64,000 nt of DNA from NCBI GenBank assembly GCA_018335795.1, contig JAGXRP010000033.1:69973-133972 (forward strand), read 5' to 3'. The notes under the pieces are model-generated. The model did not search any database and was not told the origin of the DNA. It saw nothing but the letters and a program-made list of their open reading frames with translations. Each line of letters starts with the position of its first letter. The stretch's first letter is position 1. Origin of the DNA: Desulfobulbaceae bacterium. GTDB lineage: Bacteria > Bacteroidota > Ignavibacteria > Kapaibacteriales > UBA2268. Of this stretch, positions 24,090 through 34,354 are shown piece after piece. The translations under genes and the position numbers were made by a program.

Positions 24090-26795
24090 ATGATAATTGA
24101 ATTTCCTAAAGCATATGAACCAAACTCTGTAGAGAGTAAATGGTACAAAATTTGGAACGATAATAGTCTGTTTGATTCAAACCGAATAGATAGAACTAAA
24201 AATTACAGCATTCTCATGCCTCCACCAAATGTTACCGGCATACTTCATTTCGGTCATGTATTGAATATGACAATTCAAGATATGCTAATCCGACGAAAAC
24301 GGATGCAAGGCTATAACGTTTGTTGGTTTCCTGGTACCGACCATGCCGGAATTGCAACCCAAGCAAGAGTCGAGAAAGAAATTGCAGCTGAAGGACTAAA
24401 CAAATATGACTTAGGTAGGGAAAAATTTCTCGAACGAGTATGGCAATTTAAAGAAAAGTATGGTGATATTATAATTGAGCAAATTAAAACGATGGGTGCC
24501 TCATGCGATTGGAGTAAACAAATCTTTACTATGGACGAAGCCCCAAGTCATGCTGTTCAAGAAGTTTTCATAAGGTTGTTTGAGGAAGGTTTGATTTATA
24601 AAGGTAAACGAATCATCAATTGGTCTCCCCTTTCCCAAACAGCACTCTCAGACGAAGAAGTCGATTTCAGAGAGGTGAAAGAGCATCTTTACACTATGAA
24701 GTATTTTTTTGAGAATGGAGTTGATTACATTACTGTATCTACTGCTCGCCCTGAAACAATTTTTGGTGATATTGCCGTTGCTGTTAATCCGAATGATGAA
24801 CGTTTCAAGAGTAAGTTAGGACAATTTGTAACTGTGCCATTAGTTGGAAGGCGTATTCCAATCATAGCAGATGATTATGCAGACCCTGAATTTGGTACAG
24901 GTTGCGTTAAAATAACTCCCGCACACGACCCAAATGACTTTGAAGTTGGACAAAGACACAATCTTGAAATTATCAATACAATTAATCCAGACGGCACATT
25001 AAATGAATTGACCGGAAAGTATGCCAATTTGGACAGGTTCGTAGCACGTAAACAAATCGTTGAAGATTTGAATGCGAACAATTTGATTGAAAAAACAGAA
25101 GAATATGTCCATAATGTTGGTTTTTCTCAAAGAGGTGGTGAACCAATCGAGCCATATCTGAGTGACCAATGGTTCGTAAATATGAAACCCCTTGCAAACG
25201 AAGCACTCGAAAAAGTGACATCAGGTCAAATCAGATTTCACCCGAATCATTGGGTAAAAACATACGAACATTGGATGAATAATATCAGAGACTGGTGTAT
25301 TTCCCGACAACTTTGGTGGGGACACAGAATTCCGGTGTATTATTCCAAAGATGGAAAATTTGTAGCTGCACATAACGAGCAAGAAGCACGATTAAAACTC
25401 AATCTTGAAAATAGTGAAATTTTGAGACAAGACCCTGACGTATTGGACACGTGGTTTTCGTCATGGATTTGGCCAATGACAACTATGAAATGGCTTCACG
25501 ATGGAATTATAGACGAAACTGACGACATGAAACGCTTTTTGCCTACTGATTTGCTCGTAACTGCACCCGACATAATATTTTTCTGGGTTGCTAGAATGAT
25601 AATGGCTACTTCCCATTTCAAAAATACTATTCCATTTACTGATGTTTATTTTACAAGTTTAATTCGTGACGGCAAAGGACGCAAGCTATCGAAATCATTA
25701 GGTAATTCCCCTGACCCTTTGAATGTAATTGACAAATATGGCGCAGATGCCGTAAGATTTACTATGATTTATTTGTCGCCATTGGGATTAGATGTACGTA
25801 TGGAAGTTGACATCGAAACTCAAGACATACCATCAATGGAAATTGGTCGGAATTTTTGCAACAAAATTTGGAATGCCGGTAGATTTTTATTGATGAAAAA
25901 AGAACAAATTATTTCTGACACTGGGATTAATAGCAATACTATTTTGCAACCTAAAGAATATTCCACTTCGGATAAATGGATTGCATCACGCTTAAACAAT
26001 GTTCTTAAATCATCGGAGTTAATGCTTTCTAATTACAAAGTTAACGATTATTCTAAAGCATTGTATGACTTTATTTGGCGAGATTTTTGCGATTGGTACG
26101 TAGAAATCTTAAAAGTACAAACCGGCATTGATGCAGACCCGACAAGAAGGATTGAAACAATTAATTTTGCAATCAGCATATATGAAACAATATTACAATT
26201 GATTCATCCAATCATGCCATTTATTTCAGAAGAAATTTGGCATTTGCTGAATCAAAAACATGAAAACGAATCTATCAGTACTCAAAATATTGCGGATTTT
26301 GACGATAAGTTTATAGATACTAAAATTGAAAGTAACTTTGTTCTATTGCAAACAATTATCGAAGAAACCAGAAAGTTGAGAGCATCCAAAAATATTCCTC
26401 CTTCTAAGAAATTGCCATTAACAATATCTTGCAAAAATGAAGAAATTGCTACATTCTTCCAATCCGAAAATGAAATTGTAGCATTTCTTGGACGCTGTTC
26501 GGAAGTTAAAGTGGGTGTAAACGTTGAACGCCCTGCTATTTGCTTGACAACTATTGTTCATGAAATAGAATTGTATCTCGAACTTGGTGAAGAAATTGAT
26601 ATCGAACAAGAAAAAGCGAAATTAATGAAAGAGATTGAAAGATTAGAAAACTTAATTAAATCGAGCGAAAAGAAGTTGAGCAACGAAAAATTTATGAGCA
26701 ATGCAGCTCCGGAAATAATAAAAAGTGAACAAGAGAAACTTACAAGTATGAAAGTGTCATTAGCATTAGCAGAAAGTAATTTAAATAGCCTTTAA
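24090..26795 (+). CDS. valS: Valyl-tRNA synthetase
   Basis: This 901-residue class I synthetase charges tRNA-Val. The HIGH motif appears as LHFGHVL near residue 50 and KMSKS as GRKLSKSLGNSPDPL near 531. The editing domain includes STARPETIFGDIAVAVNP and GTGCVKITPAHDPNDFEVG. RDWCISRQLWWGHRIPVYY follows. The anticodon-binding region and the final coiled coil (from about residue 835) are present, so the gene is complete. The start MIIEFPKAYEPNSVESKWY matches the family. Confidence 0.97.
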   Translation: MIIEFPKAYEPNSVESKWYKIWNDNSLFDSNRIDRTKNYSILMPPPNVTGILHFGHVLNMTIQDMLIRRKRMQGYNVCWFPGTDHAGIATQARVEKEIAAEGLNKYDLGREKFLERVWQFKEKYGDIIIEQIKTMGASCDWSKQIFTMDEAPSHAVQEVFIRLFEEGLIYKGKRIINWSPLSQTALSDEEVDFREVKEHLYTMKYFFENGVDYITVSTARPETIFGDIAVAVNPNDERFKSKLGQFVTVPLVGRRIPIIADDYADPEFGTGCVKITPAHDPNDFEVGQRHNLEIINTINPDGTLNELTGKYANLDRFVARKQIVEDLNANNLIEKTEEYVHNVGFSQRGGEPIEPYLSDQWFVNMKPLANEALEKVTSGQIRFHPNHWVKTYEHWMNNIRDWCISRQLWWGHRIPVYYSKDGKFVAAHNEQEARLKLNLENSEILRQDPDVLDTWFSSWIWPMTTMKWLHDGIIDETDDMKRFLPTDLLVTAPDIIFFWVARMIMATSHFKNTIPFTDVYFTSLIRDGKGRKLSKSLGNSPDPLNVIDKYGADAVRFTMIYLSPLGLDVRMEVDIETQDIPSMEIGRNFCNKIWNAGRFLLMKKEQIISDTGINSNTILQPKEYSTSDKWIASRLNNVLKSSELMLSNYKVNDYSKALYDFIWRDFCDWYVEILKVQTGIDADPTRRIETINFAISIYETILQLIHPIMPFISEEIWHLLNQKHENESISTQNIADFDDKFIDTKIESNFVLLQTIIEETRKLRASKNIPPSKKLPLTISCKNEEIATFFQSENEIVAFLGRCSEVKVGVNVERPAICLTTIVHEIELYLELGEEIDIEQEKAKLMKEIERLENLIKSSEKKLSNEKFMSNAAPEIIKSEQEKLTSMKVSLALAESNLNSL

Positions 26796-26799
26796 TATA

Positions 26800-26829
26800 T
26801 TGTCATTAACAAATTATTCATTATACTTG
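26800..26829 (+). promoter_or_regulatory. Bacteroidota-type promoter for the PAS histidine kinase
   Basis: TTG at 26800-26802, a 19-base spacer, then TATACTTG at 26822-26829 (one mismatch to TAnnTTTG). The kinase ATG follows only 10 bases later, so a transcript from this promoter would have almost no leader. Confidence 0.45.
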
Positions 26830-26839
26830 CACAAAAAAT

Positions 26840-28027
26840 ATGTTGCAAGAATTTATATATCGAAGCACTTTAGATTTGAGCCCGAATTCAGTTGTTATAT
26901 TGGATTCGGCAGGTAAAATTTTGTACGTAAACAAGAAATTTACAGAAACAACATTATTCAAATATAACGAAGTTCACCACAAGAATGTCAAGGACAATTT
27001 GCCTTACATGTGCGAATTTGCCGATAATAGTGTTTGGGAATTATTGATTAATGAACGACAATGGCATGGACAAGCCAAGAATATTAAGAAAAATGGTAAA
27101 TATTATTGGGAGTCTGTGTCTATTTACGCTCAAAGTGAAGAAAATTCGTATAATAATTTCTATGTGATTTTCAAAGAGGATATTTCAGAAAAAATTAAGA
27201 TTGAAAATCAACGCACTATTTCCAAGAAGATGGAATCAATCGGTCATTTGGCAGCAGGGATAGCACATGAAATTAATTCTCCACTTCAATTTGTCAATGA
27301 CAGCATCTACTTTCTTGATATTTCATTCACCGATATGATCGAGTATATCAAAACGATTGAAGAGTATTTTAAGAGCAATGCGGGTAGTATTGAAAATTAT
27401 GTTGAGTTGAACAATTCACTGCAAGCTTTAAAGGATAATCTTGATTTAGAATTTGTACTCAGTGAAGTTCCTGAGGCTTTTGTTAGAATTTCTAATGGTT
27501 TAGGTAGAGTGAACAAAATCATTACTGCAATGAAACGTTTCACTCACTCAAGTCAAAATGAAAAATCAATGGTGGATATAAATCAAGAAATTGAAATGGC
27601 TACAATTTTGACAAAGAATGAGTGGAAGTACGTTGCTGAGATGAAATTGAATCTTGCTGAAGAATTACCAATGATATTTTGCAGAGTTGACGAAATCAAT
27701 CAAGTATTAATAAATCTTATCGTTAATGCTTCTCATGCAATTGCCGATAAAAAAGAGATGACCGAAACAGATGGGACTATAACTATAGCAACTTCTATTG
27801 AGGGCAACGACTGCAAAATTACAATTTCAGACACTGGCAAAGGCATTTTGCCTGAAAATATGGATAGAGTGTTCGACCCATTCTTTACTACAAAAGACCC
27901 GGGCAAGGGTACCGGACAGGGACTTTCTCTTTCGCATGATATAATAGTCAATAAACATGGCGGACAAATTTATATAGAATCAGACTTTGGTCACGGAACT
28001 ACTGTGACAGTTAAAATACCAAAATAA
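26840..28027 (+). CDS. PAS-domain sensor histidine kinase
   Basis: This 395-residue soluble kinase has no membrane segment. An N-terminal PAS domain (about 10-115; SPNSVVILDSAGKILYVN and YYWESVSIYAQSEEN) would sense a cytoplasmic cue. The dimerisation helix has the phospho-acceptor His near 143 in SIGHLAAGIAHEINSPLQF. The ATPase domain shows N-box INQVLINLIVNASHAI, G1 ISDTGKGI, F-box FDPFFTTKDPGKGTGQGLSL and G2. The type is the HPK4-like cytosolic kinase. A response regulator gene follows 22 bases downstream and is the likely partner. Confidence 0.92.
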   Translation: MLQEFIYRSTLDLSPNSVVILDSAGKILYVNKKFTETTLFKYNEVHHKNVKDNLPYMCEFADNSVWELLINERQWHGQAKNIKKNGKYYWESVSIYAQSEENSYNNFYVIFKEDISEKIKIENQRTISKKMESIGHLAAGIAHEINSPLQFVNDSIYFLDISFTDMIEYIKTIEEYFKSNAGSIENYVELNNSLQALKDNLDLEFVLSEVPEAFVRISNGLGRVNKIITAMKRFTHSSQNEKSMVDINQEIEMATILTKNEWKYVAEMKLNLAEELPMIFCRVDEINQVLINLIVNASHAIADKKEMTETDGTITIATSIEGNDCKITISDTGKGILPENMDRVFDPFFTTKDPGKGTGQGLSLSHDIIVNKHGGQIYIESDFGHGTTVTVKIPK

Positions 28028-28049
28028 TGCTAATTTTGATGGAAAATTG

Positions 28050-29183
28050 ATGACAAGAAAGATATTGATGATTGATGACGATAGGGATATTTTAGCATCC
28101 TATCAAGTTAATTTACGGAAAGATTTTATAGTTAGAATTGCTTCTAATGCCAATCAAGTAATGGAAATTCTCAAGGCAGAAGACGACATCGGTGTTATTG
28201 TAACTGATTATAAAATGCCTGATGTAAATGGCATTAACTTGTTGAAAATGATACGTCAAATTTACCCTGACCCTATTAGAATAATGATTACCGGTTTCGC
28301 TGATATGCAAATTGCTGTCAATGCTGTTAACGAAGGCTCTATTTTTAGATTTTTAACTAAACCGATGCCAACGCCTGAATTGAAGCAAATCATTCAAGAT
28401 GCACTAATTCAGTATAATCTGAAAAAAAATGAGAAGGAACTTCTAAACAATACATTGAAAGGTACCTTGAAACTTTTGATTGACCTCATCTCTATTTCAA
28501 TTCCTCAATCATTGAATATTGGTTCGCAAGCGAGAGCCGTAGCAAGAAAAATCGGTGTTAAAACAGGCGACGTTGAATTATGGGAGCTTGAAGTTGCTTC
28601 TTTGCTTTCTAATATTGGCCTCTTATTATTGCCAAACGAAATTATACAAAAAAAAGCCGAAGGAAAAGATTTGAGTTTATCTGAATCAGCAGTTTTCAAC
28701 AATCATCCTGAATTGGGGGCTAATTTACTTAAACATATTCCGAAATTTGAGAAAATATCGGATGCTATTTTGCATATGAATGATATTTTTGGAAGTAAAA
28801 ATGACAGAAACGTAGCAAACGAATCTATTCCGCTCTATTCGAGGATTCTCAAAGTTTCAAATGATTATATACAATTCATTCAATCGAACAAAACGCCTCT
28901 CGAAGCTTATGAAAAAATGCTTGAATTATTCTATCAATATGACCCCAAGTTATTAGAATTGCTTCTTACGGAAGTTGTTGGCTCCGATAATAAACGAAAA
29001 ATTAAGCAAATCCAGCTTATGGAACTCAAGGGTGGAATGGTTGTTGCTAAGGACATTGTTGATGACCGAGACACTGTATTGTTCAAAAAAGATAAAGAAA
29101 TCACAGAACCAATCATAATCAGACTTCAACAAATCTCAAATGTTCGAAATATAGTTGAACCATTATTAGTTTATGAACAGTAA
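28050..29183 (+). CDS. Response regulator: receiver plus degenerate HD-GYP-like domain
   Basis: This 377-residue protein is started at the ATG at 28050. The receiver occupies 1-120, with acidic pocket IDDDRD, phospho-Asp near 53 (VTDYKMPDVNG) and Lys in RFLTKPMP. The output half has the layout of an HD-GYP domain, but the metal ligands are gone: the HD pair reads SN in LLSNIGLLLLPNEII, and the HHE region reads LHMND. Only single His residues such as NNHPE remain. A C-terminal module (MELKGGMVVAKDIV) is shared with the regulator at 55680. It probably acts by protein contact rather than c-di-GMP hydrolysis. Partner: the PAS kinase upstream. Confidence 0.82.
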   Translation: MTRKILMIDDDRDILASYQVNLRKDFIVRIASNANQVMEILKAEDDIGVIVTDYKMPDVNGINLLKMIRQIYPDPIRIMITGFADMQIAVNAVNEGSIFRFLTKPMPTPELKQIIQDALIQYNLKKNEKELLNNTLKGTLKLLIDLISISIPQSLNIGSQARAVARKIGVKTGDVELWELEVASLLSNIGLLLLPNEIIQKKAEGKDLSLSESAVFNNHPELGANLLKHIPKFEKISDAILHMNDIFGSKNDRNVANESIPLYSRILKVSNDYIQFIQSNKTPLEAYEKMLELFYQYDPKLLELLLTEVVGSDNKRKIKQIQLMELKGGMVVAKDIVDDRDTVLFKKDKEITEPIIIRLQQISNVRNIVEPLLVYEQ

Positions 29184-29593
29184 TCAATTCACTTACTGCT
29201 TTTTTACATATAATATATTTCTGTTTATTATCCAAATCACTTAAATTGAGTTTTGACAAAAATTTTGGCATTTACTTATATTTCTAACCCTTCATAAACA
29301 AATTCATAAAATATCATGAATATCTCTATTTTCTTATTAAAATGTGCAAATAAAAAGCACTATTAAAAATAAGAAAAACAAATAATCTAGTTAAATAATT
29401 CTTGTTACCTATTGCAATATATAGATATAAAGAACTATATTCACGTATTTCTTTTAACTTAATCCAACAACCTAATAACATAAAAAACTATAATTATCAC
29501 AACATAATAAATTAAAATAAAATAATTGTTTATCTAATAATAGTTATATATGTTTGGTTAAATTATTTGTTCAATTTTTTACAAGGTGTTAAG
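29184..29593. other. Intergenic region, very AT-rich
   Basis: These 410 bases separate the response regulator from the large T9SS-exported protein. The sequence is poor in G and C, with many A and T runs. Apart from the promoter-like site at 29526-29556, I see no ORF, RNA gene, strong hairpin or repeat. A terminator for the upstream gene is not obvious. Confidence 0.7.
29526..29556 (+). promoter_or_regulatory. Bacteroidota-type promoter for the large T9SS surface protein
   Basis: TTG at 29526-29528, a 20-base spacer, then TATGTTTG at 29549-29556. The predicted transcript would carry a leader of about 30 bases before the ATG at 29594, containing AAGGTG at 29583-29588 as a clear ribosome binding site. 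Confidence 0.5.
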
Positions 29594-32500
29594 ATGATGT
29601 TAAGATACTCATTAACAAAAAAGTTTTCAATTGCTTTTTTGTTGTTTCTGATACCAATTTTGATGAGTTTAGAAGCTAACTCTCAAAGTTGGGTTGCCCA
29701 AAATCAGCAAGATGGTTTTATTCTCAAAAAAGTTGTAAGCGATACTACAATTGCTACAGGACAGCCTTTCAGCTATACGATTTACTTTACAATCCCGGCA
29801 GGAGCTACAAACGTAACGATAACAGACCAGATTCCGGTAGGCTTGCAATTTCTCGCACATTCATTTACAAGTGCATGCGGAACTCCTACTGTAGTTGCTC
29901 CTGCAGTAAATGCAATGGGTGGCACATACTCGCTAAGTTGGGCAAGTTTACCGAGCGGTTGCACAGGTTCATTTACAGTAACTGTTGCATTCCCGAATGG
30001 GGTTACTTGCCCGGGAACAAGTGTCAGAAATAATGTATGTTTGATAGGAATGTTAAACGGCAAAGACTATGATTTCTGTACACCATTCGTGACAACGATA
30101 GCGACTGCCGTCAATCCTTGGGGAATCAACAAATATCCGCTTGGTGTATCTTGGCAAGGCGGGAATTGTCCTTATGCAACGGGTAACGATACTATCACAT
30201 ATCAAGTTTGCGTTTATAAATCTGTCGGTACTACAGGACAATTAAATCTGGTTAATGGAGTAGTAAGAGACACTCTACCAACCGGCGCAGTATTAGTAAA
30301 TTCAAATTGTGGAGCTACTCAATCAGGTAATATAATAACTTGGAATGTAGGCAATCTGAGTGCTCTTCCTTCTTACAATGCTGTTTGTTGCCAGTTTGTT
30401 GTTTACTATCCACCTGCTCTATTCCCGAACGGTACTAATATCACAAACAAAGCTACATTATCGGGTTCACTCGGAAGTGCAAATCAACCATGTAGTAATT
30501 TCAACGTGGTAAGTAACCAAACTTGTGTTCAGAAATTATCATTCACAAGCGGTTCTATCAGCAAATGGGCTTATACAAATCGCCAACCGGGTTGTTCCGG
30601 ACAGTATTTGATTTATATTTGCAACACCGGTACAACACCAATAGTAATTACAGCTTTGGATACACTTCCTTCGCAATTGTCAAATTACAGCCTTGGTTTT
30701 GTATGGGGGCTTAATGCAACACTCAATTCCGGTATTGTAAGTATAACTGATACTTTGGCACCGGGAGCTTGTGGTTATGTGTATATCAATTTTACTATCC
30801 CTGCTAATGCAGTTGTTGGTTCGACAATTACTAATTGTGCACATTTGTTTATTCCGGGCAATGCTCCACAAACGGTTTGTAATTCGTTTGTAGTAGATGC
30901 TCCTGCACCAAAACCTTGTGTGTGGAAAGAAGTTTGCAACAAGCAAGTTGATTACACTCCGGGATCTACATTCAGGTATCGCTTAAGAGTACAAAATACA
31001 GGTGGTATGCCAATAACCGGTTCTACTATAACTGATGTCCTTAACCCGAATCTCGAATATATTGGCAATCCGTCATCATATATCAGCAATTCGTACAATA
31101 CACCTTGTACTACAACTCCGGCAAATCCTTGGACCGGTGTAAATCTATCTTATAACACAGGTACAAATACAGTAACTGCGATACTCGATACAATTCCTGC
31201 TACTTGTCAAAATATATTCTACACGAATTGTGGAATGTACGGTACTTCTGGAGTTCCATACTACTTTATTGAATTTGATGTGAAAGTAAGAGATACAGCA
31301 GCTTTGGGTAGTGTGCCAAATCAATTTGTTCTTGCCGGTGGTTCACTTGGCACAACAACTCATCCATCAAACATCGAATATGTACTGATTACAGGAGTTG
31401 TTGGTTATAACTTACAGAAGGGAGTCAAAAAACCGTCTGACGCGAATTATACTCCTTCAATTTCAACTACTGCGGGTGCTACTGTTGATTATCGCTTGAA
31501 AATGAATTCTTCAGGCACAGCAGCTTTACGTCACGTAACTTTTGTTGATTTGTTACCGCGAAATGACGGCTCAAATGATGGGAAAATAATTTCCGCATGT
31601 TTGCCTCGAGGTAGTCAGTACGATGTTACTTATTCTGCATTATCATCGTCAACCCCGGCAATATTCTCAACATGGAATAATGCAGCCACTACATTGTCAA
31701 ATGTCAATAACCTCTCCCCGACCGGAATTCCGGGTTCAGCCTTTACTATTGGGTGTGGAACGGTAGGAACTTGGGCTGCAAATTGGAGTGCAGGACAGAA
31801 GAACATCGCAGCTTATTTTGGACCAAGTGCAATAGGCGTTACCGGAGCGACAATTGATTTCTCCGGTATAGTTGGCTCTACTGCCCAACCAAAACAAACT
31901 GCATGCAATACATTTGCGGTTAGTGGATGGACTAAACACTTGATTCAGAGTAGTCTCCCCACTTTCCAACTTGCGGGGCAACTCGAATCGCCTACCGCTT
32001 GTGTGGCAATTGATACTATTGTTAAACCTAAGCCATGTTTTGAAGAGTTGAAAATAGATGTTAAGTGCGACGGCGTTACTGCAGATGGGTTGAAGAAATA
32101 CATATTCACTATCAGTGCAGTTTCGTGTGCTCCGGCAACTTTGATTATAAGTTCGCCCGATGGCACTTTCACGCCATCTACATTTACTTTGGCATCAAGT
32201 CCATGGTCAATAAATACAAACTTCGCTCATACTTCTGCTAATAATCCTATAACCATAAATTACAGCCTACTTTGCAATGGCGAAGTTTGTCGTGACAGTA
32301 TTAAGAGGGATTTACCTGATTGCCCGAACGAACCGCCAATAGATGAATGTTGTGCGAAATTTATTCATAAAATCGAAACTCCCAAAATCAGTGCCAATAG
32401 CTCCACAGGCTCAGTTGCAATGGCTATTCCAATGACTGCAGGACCTGCTCCGATTAAATCATTTACAGCTACAATTGTAAGTGCACAAGTCAGACGAGTA

Positions 32501-33943
32501 TGTGGAAATAGTGCATCTGCATGGACTCGTGTATTTGGTGATATTACTGGTGGTAACTTAGCTGTTCCCCCGGCGCCGGGTCCACAGTTATTGTCTATAT
32601 TCAGTCGCGAAGCTAAATGGGGTCCCGGACATTGTATTGATTGGACGAAAGGTGCAACACTACAGCTTAATATGTTATTCCCACCCTTCTCAGGTGGATT
32701 GAAATGCCGTGACACACTACGTTACTCAATTAGATACAGCTTCACAGATTGTGAATGTAAAACTTGCGATACAGTTGTCACCTATACAGTTGTTAGAAAA
32801 TGGAAATTCTTACCTTGGGATGATGCTGTTGGAGAAATCAAATTTGATAGACTCACAGGAGAAGTTAAACCGGGTGGCGATGAATTCCAAAGTGAACAAC
32901 CTGATATTACTTCAATAATCATGGACGACGAAACCAATGGTACTTTGTGGGTAATCAGCCCCGACCATGTGGACAATGATGTTACCATAACAGCTATTGA
33001 AATGCGTTCATCCGAGGTCACAATACTTGAAATTTCTAATGGAGACGAGAAAGGCATCGTTCAAGATGACATAGCTTATGTAGCTACTAATTTTGCTCGT
33101 GGGGATGTCGGTGGAATTAAATTTAGGATTGGTAAAAGCACTCCACAGTTGTCATTTACAGTTAATGTCAGATATGCATATAAAATCGAAGGATATGATG
33201 AGACATTCTGGACCGAACCGATTCCTTATTTGGTAAGAGTACCAGGTGCTGCACCGGATATTTTGGATATCGAAAAGAATCACAAACCTGACAGAGTTCG
33301 TACATACGCAATGTATTTCAGTAGTTCTAACGGTTACAACCAAGATATTGCAGCAATTGGACTCAAACCAACAAATAATATGAGAATATTAGCTGTCGGT
33401 CCTCCAAATGCCGGAGATGAGCCCGCTTATTTAGTTCCTCGCAAGCAGGATGACGGCTCTTATATCATTACCGTTCCGGGCTTAGGAATAATGGGAGTTG
33501 AAGCTTTGACGCGTGTGAGCCCGATTTACATTACACTATCGAACGTTGACGATACTAATGCTGAAATTGAATTCACTACATTCGATGGAGATGCCGTAAT
33601 GGTTTCTACCGGTAACTTGATGCTTACCAATCCAATTTCATCGGTAATGAATGATGGATTTGATATGGGCAATGATTCGGAAATACAATCGGTAATTCCA
33701 AATCCGGCAAATAACACAGCCACGATTACAATTTCAGTCAAGCATGATGTCACAAGTGCCAAATTGAGCATAGTTGACGTTTTGGGACGTGAAGTAATCA
33801 CTGTAACAGATGCAAACTCGCTATTGATGCAAGGAACTCATCTGCATTCAGTTGACGTTAGCAAATTGCCTACAGGTATGTATTTCGTAACATTCGAAAC
33901 GAACAATTCAGTTGTTTCTAAACCACTTTCGATAGTGCGTTAA
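29594..33943 (+). CDS. Large secreted DUF11-type repeat protein with type IX secretion C-terminal sorting domain
   Basis: This 1449-residue protein starts at the ATG at 29594, five bases after AAGGTG, and opens with a Sec signal ending near LEANSQS. Several beta-sandwich units of the DUF11 kind follow (for example VTITDQIPVGLQFLAHS, VVRDTLPTGAVLVNSNC, STITDVLNPNLEYIGNP), rich in Cys, Asn, Thr and Gly. A Cys-rich segment near 920-930 (DECCAKF) precedes a different, more acidic region. The last 85 or so residues form a Por/T9SS sorting domain (IQSVIPNPANNTATITISVK through VDVSKLPTGMYFVTFET). The protein should be exported and anchored or released at the cell surface, as an adhesin or sheath-like component. 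Confidence 0.88.
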   Translation: MMLRYSLTKKFSIAFLLFLIPILMSLEANSQSWVAQNQQDGFILKKVVSDTTIATGQPFSYTIYFTIPAGATNVTITDQIPVGLQFLAHSFTSACGTPTVVAPAVNAMGGTYSLSWASLPSGCTGSFTVTVAFPNGVTCPGTSVRNNVCLIGMLNGKDYDFCTPFVTTIATAVNPWGINKYPLGVSWQGGNCPYATGNDTITYQVCVYKSVGTTGQLNLVNGVVRDTLPTGAVLVNSNCGATQSGNIITWNVGNLSALPSYNAVCCQFVVYYPPALFPNGTNITNKATLSGSLGSANQPCSNFNVVSNQTCVQKLSFTSGSISKWAYTNRQPGCSGQYLIYICNTGTTPIVITALDTLPSQLSNYSLGFVWGLNATLNSGIVSITDTLAPGACGYVYINFTIPANAVVGSTITNCAHLFIPGNAPQTVCNSFVVDAPAPKPCVWKEVCNKQVDYTPGSTFRYRLRVQNTGGMPITGSTITDVLNPNLEYIGNPSSYISNSYNTPCTTTPANPWTGVNLSYNTGTNTVTAILDTIPATCQNIFYTNCGMYGTSGVPYYFIEFDVKVRDTAALGSVPNQFVLAGGSLGTTTHPSNIEYVLITGVVGYNLQKGVKKPSDANYTPSISTTAGATVDYRLKMNSSGTAALRHVTFVDLLPRNDGSNDGKIISACLPRGSQYDVTYSALSSSTPAIFSTWNNAATTLSNVNNLSPTGIPGSAFTIGCGTVGTWAANWSAGQKNIAAYFGPSAIGVTGATIDFSGIVGSTAQPKQTACNTFAVSGWTKHLIQSSLPTFQLAGQLESPTACVAIDTIVKPKPCFEELKIDVKCDGVTADGLKKYIFTISAVSCAPATLIISSPDGTFTPSTFTLASSPWSINTNFAHTSANNPITINYSLLCNGEVCRDSIKRDLPDCPNEPPIDECCAKFIHKIETPKISANSSTGSVAMAIPMTAGPAPIKSFTATIVSAQVRRVCGNSASAWTRVFGDITGGNLAVPPAPGPQLLSIFSREAKWGPGHCIDWTKGATLQLNMLFPPFSGGLKCRDTLRYSIRYSFTDCECKTCDTVVTYTVVRKWKFLPWDDAVGEIKFDRLTGEVKPGGDEFQSEQPDITSIIMDDETNGTLWVISPDHVDNDVTITAIEMRSSEVTILEISNGDEKGIVQDDIAYVATNFARGDVGGIKFRIGKSTPQLSFTVNVRYAYKIEGYDETFWTEPIPYLVRVPGAAPDILDIEKNHKPDRVRTYAMYFSSSNGYNQDIAAIGLKPTNNMRILAVGPPNAGDEPAYLVPRKQDDGSYIITVPGLGIMGVEALTRVSPIYITLSNVDDTNAEIEFTTFDGDAVMVSTGNLMLTNPISSVMNDGFDMGNDSEIQSVIPNPANNTATITISVKHDVTSAKLSIVDVLGREVITVTDANSLLMQGTHLHSVDVSKLPTGMYFVTFETNNSVVSKPLSIVR

Positions 33944-33966
33944 TTCCTGAATTGTATCCAAATCAT

Positions 33967-34000
33967 AAGCCGCTCGATTAATATCGGGCGGCTTTTTTTT
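33967..34000 (+). terminator. Rho-independent terminator of the T9SS protein gene
   Basis: Arms 33967-33978 and 33983-33994 make a 12-bp GC-rich stem (one G-U pair) around a 4-base loop, followed by eight T (33993-34000). It lies 24 bases after the stop codon. Confidence 0.9.
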
Positions 34001-34006
34001 GTGAGT

Positions 34007-34261
34007 CCCGTCAGATGTTACATCTGATGGGAAAACAAACATTCGTAGGGACTGCAACAGCGTTCTGTCCAAAACATAGCCCATGAATTTATTCGTGGGT
34101 AATGAATTTTAGGGCAAGACAGACATCGCGATAAACAAACATAAGGATGTAATTTTGTTATAGATATTCAATCCCTTCAGGATTGTCATAATAGGGTTCA
34201 GACATTTCTTTCCCCCCGCATTTCATACGGGGCTATGCATATTCAATCTCTTCGAGATTGC
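34007..34261. repeat. Cluster of small palindromic intergenic repeats (left flank)
   Basis: Five small inverted repeats are packed here: 34007-34017/34021-34031; 34080-34088/34091-34099; 34169-34174/34180-34185; 34214-34218/34228-34232; and a perfect 34244-34250/34254-34260. Between the first two lies 34045-34070, an inverted copy of 35129-35153. The style resembles abundant REP-like intergenic elements of Bacteroidota/Chlorobi genomes. The gap 33944-34354 otherwise holds only the upstream terminator; no ORF is supported. Confidence 0.7.
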
Positions 34262-34354
34262 GAACTAAATAAAATTTGGCAATAAGCTAATCTATTATTA
34301 TTTTGCGGAGTACATATAATGCAAACTTTAGTTTTAACAAAACAGGAGCAAATA

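Noticed and set aside
29184-29593. Possible RNA gene or riboswitch in the 410-base AT-rich gap
   Set aside because: No stable GC-containing stems or tRNA-like arms are visible, only a promoter-like site near the end.
29689-30033. Alternative frames inside the T9SS protein gene
   Set aside because: They are shadows of the real frame, with no start sites or domain features.
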